This document shows, piece by piece, positions 44,320 through 46,116 of a DNA stretch of 46,116 nt. The notes beneath the pieces are model-generated. The model did not search any database and was not told the origin of the DNA. It was given only the letters and a program-made list of their open reading frames with translations. Each line of letters opens with the position of its first letter. The first letter of the stretch is position 1. The DNA comes from Candidatus Laterigemmans baculatus (GTDB lineage: Bacteria; Planctomycetota; Planctomycetia; Pirellulales; Pirellulaceae): NCBI RefSeq assembly GCF_010367455.1, contig NZ_WRPR01000083.1, forward strand, positions 1 through 46,116, written 5' to 3'. Position numbers and translations under genes: made by a program.

Positions 44320-44365
44320 TTACTCGACTTTTCCCTACTCGACCATTCCCTACTCGACCATCGCC
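44320..44365 (-). repeat. 15-bp tandem repeat carrying three in-frame stop codons
   Basis: The end of the pilB gene (ATGGTCGAGTAGGGA on the minus strand) is repeated once exactly and once in decayed form. Stops TAG, TAG and TAA therefore fall at 44350, 44335 and 44320, all in the same frame. Confidence 0.85.
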
Positions 44366-46116
44366 ACGCGGCTGACTTCTTCGAGGCTGGTCACCCCCGA
44401 CTCGGCCAACCGCAACCCTTCGCGGAGCAGCGAGCTGCCTCCCTGTTTGCGGTGCACCTGGCGAATCGCCTCGGCGCTCTTGGCGTCGAGGATCGCCGAT
44501 TTGACCGCCGGGGTCGCTTGCAGCACTTCGTAGATCCCGGTCCGCCCCTGGTGCCCCGAATCGAAGCATTTGGCGCACCCGGTTCCTCGCGAGAAGGCGT
44601 GGCGGTGGTCCCCTTGGTACTGCAGTTCGGCGAGCAGCGAGTCGGGCGGGTAGTAGGAGGTTTTGCAGCTCGGGCAGATCTTCCGCATCAACCGCTGAGC
44701 GACGACGCCGACCAGGGCGGACGCGAGCTTGAAGGGAGCGACCCCCATGTCGTGCAGTCGCGTGATCGTGCTCGCCGCGTCGCCGGTGTGCAGGGTGCTG
44801 AGCACGAGGTGCCCGGTCAGCGCGGCCTGGATCGCCACTTCGGCGGTCTCGGTATCGCGGATTTCCCCGACCAGGATCACGTCCGGGTCTTGGCGGAGGA
44901 TGCTCCGCAGCGCCGTGGCGAACGTCATCCCCGAGTCGCGACCGACCGGCACCTGGTTGATCATCGACAGCTGGTATTCGACCGGATCTTCGACGGTCAC
45001 GATGTTTTGGTGAACGCCCTTGATCAGCTCGATCGCCGAGTAGAGCGTGGTCGTTTTGCCGCTCCCGGTGGGGCCGGTGACCAGCACCAGGCCGTTGGGC
45101 CGGCCGAGCATCCGGCGGAGTGTGGTCAGCGAGTCGCTGGGGATCCCCAGGCAATTCAGGTCGAACGTGAGGTTCTGGCGGTCGAGGACGCGGAGCACGA
45201 CCTTCTGACCGAGCACCGTCGGCAGCGTGCTGACCCGCAAGTCGATCTCGCGCTGTTCGATCCGGACGTGGATTCGCCCGTCCTGCGGGATCCGGTGTTC
45301 GGAGATGTCGAGCTTCGCCATCACCTTCACGCGGGAAACGATCGCCGCGTGCAGATCGCGGCGGGGGCGAAGGACTTCGCGGAGCACGCCGTCGACGCGG
45401 AACCGAACCGAGGTGTGCTTTTGCCCCGGCTCGATGTGAATGTCGCTCGCCCCTTGGCGGATCGCTTGGATGATGGCGTAGTTGACCAGGTTGATGACCG
45501 GGCTTCCCTCGGCCATCGCTTCGATGCCGCGGGCATCGATCTCGATCGTTTCGGTGTCGATCTCCATCGCGTCGACGTCGACCGCCGCGGTGACTTCATC
45601 GACCGAAAAATTTTCCTCGTAGCAGCGAGTGATCATCCGCTCGAGGTTCGTCCGCAGGGCCAGCAGCGGACGGACGCGGCAGCCGGTCGTCCGCGAGATT
45701 CGGTCGGCGGCATCCAGGTCGCCCGGGTCGGCCATCGCCACGGTGACTTCGTCGCCGACGCGGAACAGCACCAGCGCGGCGAGCTCGCTCGCCATGCTCC
45801 GCGGCAGCAGTTGAACCACGTCGGGATCGACCAGGCCTTCGCGAACGCGGACCGATTCGACCCCCAGTTGCTCGGCCAGCAGCGGCAGCAACTGCTCCTC
45901 GTCGACGAGGCCGAGCTCGTGCAGCGCTTCGCCCAGCCGCACGCCGCGGCGGTCCTGTTCGGCCAGCGCGGTCTGGAGTTCCGATTCGGTGACGATCCCC
46001 GCGCTGACCAGGCGTTCGCCGAGCCGCGGCGGACGATGGGGAGCGGCGGCCGGGTTTTCCAGCGAGGGGGCGGGGGCGATGGCGGGGGCGGGGGCGATGG
46101 CGATGGCGGGGGCGGG
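44350..46116 (-). CDS. pilB: type IV pilus/type II secretion assembly ATPase, PilB/GspE family (5' end beyond window)
   Basis: 588 residues are visible and the frame stays open to the window edge. The visible N-terminal part is Ala/Pro/Ile-rich. The MshEN/T2SSE-N domain (LGERLVSAGIVTESELQTAL) continues through the in-frame GTG at 45942, so that GTG is not the true start. The ATPase domain has Walker A GPTGSGKT (about 45075-45052), an aspartate box, Walker B with DVILVGEIRD and the His box TLHTGDA. A zinc tetracysteine CPSC...CAKC follows (about 44676-44566). It powers extension or secretion; a retraction ATPase (PilT) is not in the window. It is followed by pilC after 46 bp. Confidence 0.93.
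   Translation of the reverse strand, partial: PAPAIAIAPAPAIAPAPSLENPAAAPHRPPRLGERLVSAGIVTESELQTALAEQDRRGVRLGEALHELGLVDEEQLLPLLAEQLGVESVRVREGLVDPDVVQLLPRSMASELAALVLFRVGDEVTVAMADPGDLDAADRISRTTGCRVRPLLALRTNLERMITRCYEENFSVDEVTAAVDVDAMEIDTETIEIDARGIEAMAEGSPVINLVNYAIIQAIRQGASDIHIEPGQKHTSVRFRVDGVLREVLRPRRDLHAAIVSRVKVMAKLDISEHRIPQDGRIHVRIEQREIDLRVSTLPTVLGQKVVLRVLDRQNLTFDLNCLGIPSDSLTTLRRMLGRPNGLVLVTGPTGSGKTTTLYSAIELIKGVHQNIVTVEDPVEYQLSMINQVPVGRDSGMTFATALRSILRQDPDVILVGEIRDTETAEVAIQAALTGHLVLSTLHTGDAASTITRLHDMGVAPFKLASALVGVVAQRLMRKICPSCKTSYYPPDSLLAELQYQGDHRHAFSRGTGCAKCFDSGHQGRTGIYEVLQATPAVKSAILDAKSAEAIRQVHRKQGGSSLLREGLRLAESGVTSLEEVSRVAMVE

Overview
The window looks like chromosome from a high-GC member of the Planctomycetota, most likely Pirellulales. 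The clues are a protein with two planctomycete-type cytochrome c (PSCyt1-like) haem motifs, MoxR-like/VWA gene pairs, large Ala/Glu-rich coiled-coil membrane proteins, weak or absent Shine-Dalgarno sites, and many short palindromic repeats between genes. No plasmid, phage, CRISPR or rRNA/tRNA signature was seen. The placement is inferred from gene content only.

Layout. 88-7323: a hybrid histidine kinase (minus strand), then RNase R (rnr) and dihydroxy-acid dehydratase (ilvD). 7699-10859: an AAA+ ATPase and a VWA protein in tandem, an uncharacterised chelatase/chaperone-like pair. 11045-14662 (minus): a MazG-like protein, a signal-peptide membrane protein and an ABC ATPase, the first two coupled by a 4-bp overlap. 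14891-21395 (minus): four overlapping genes for cell-envelope proteins (a 1089-residue coiled-coil protein, a Pro/Gln-rich exported protein, an alpha-alpha toroid repeat protein and a signal-anchored protein). 21514-24509: a Nudix hydrolase, a XerC/D-type recombinase and galE. 24532-26646: a diheme-type secreted protein. 26945-29201: aromatic biosynthesis (DAHP synthase) behind a leader region, followed by a methyltransferase. 29326-33325: rpmF-fabD-fabG-acpP-fabF, the fatty-acid cluster without the usual plsX and fabH. 33343-36659: a TonB-like anchored VWA protein and an unknown exported protein. 36807-38117: a second ketosynthase with an apparent Cys-His-Asn triad. 38133-46116 (minus): a type IV pilus/type II secretion assembly operon in the order pilB, pilC, pilM, pilN, pilO, pilP-like, secretin. 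pilB runs off the right edge.

The most notable signal is upstream of DAHP synthase. A promoter-like site is followed by a 20-codon reading frame whose residues 7-11 are Phe-Arg-Tyr-Trp-Phe. After it come four RNA segments that can pair as 1:2, 2:3 or 3:4, the last being a perfect 13-bp terminator with a seven-T run. The only gene upstream points the other way, so the terminator can serve only the DAHP synthase transcript. This is the textbook layout of ribosome-mediated transcription attenuation sensing all three aromatic amino acids. I do not know of such a system described in planctomycetes.

A second theme is repeats: at least seven families of short palindromic elements occupy the intergenic gaps. 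One supplies the stop codon of the Nudix gene, and another shows compensatory base changes between its two copies. Start sites were chosen from overlaps, signal peptides and family N-termini, because Shine-Dalgarno evidence is poor here; a few starts are uncertain and are flagged.
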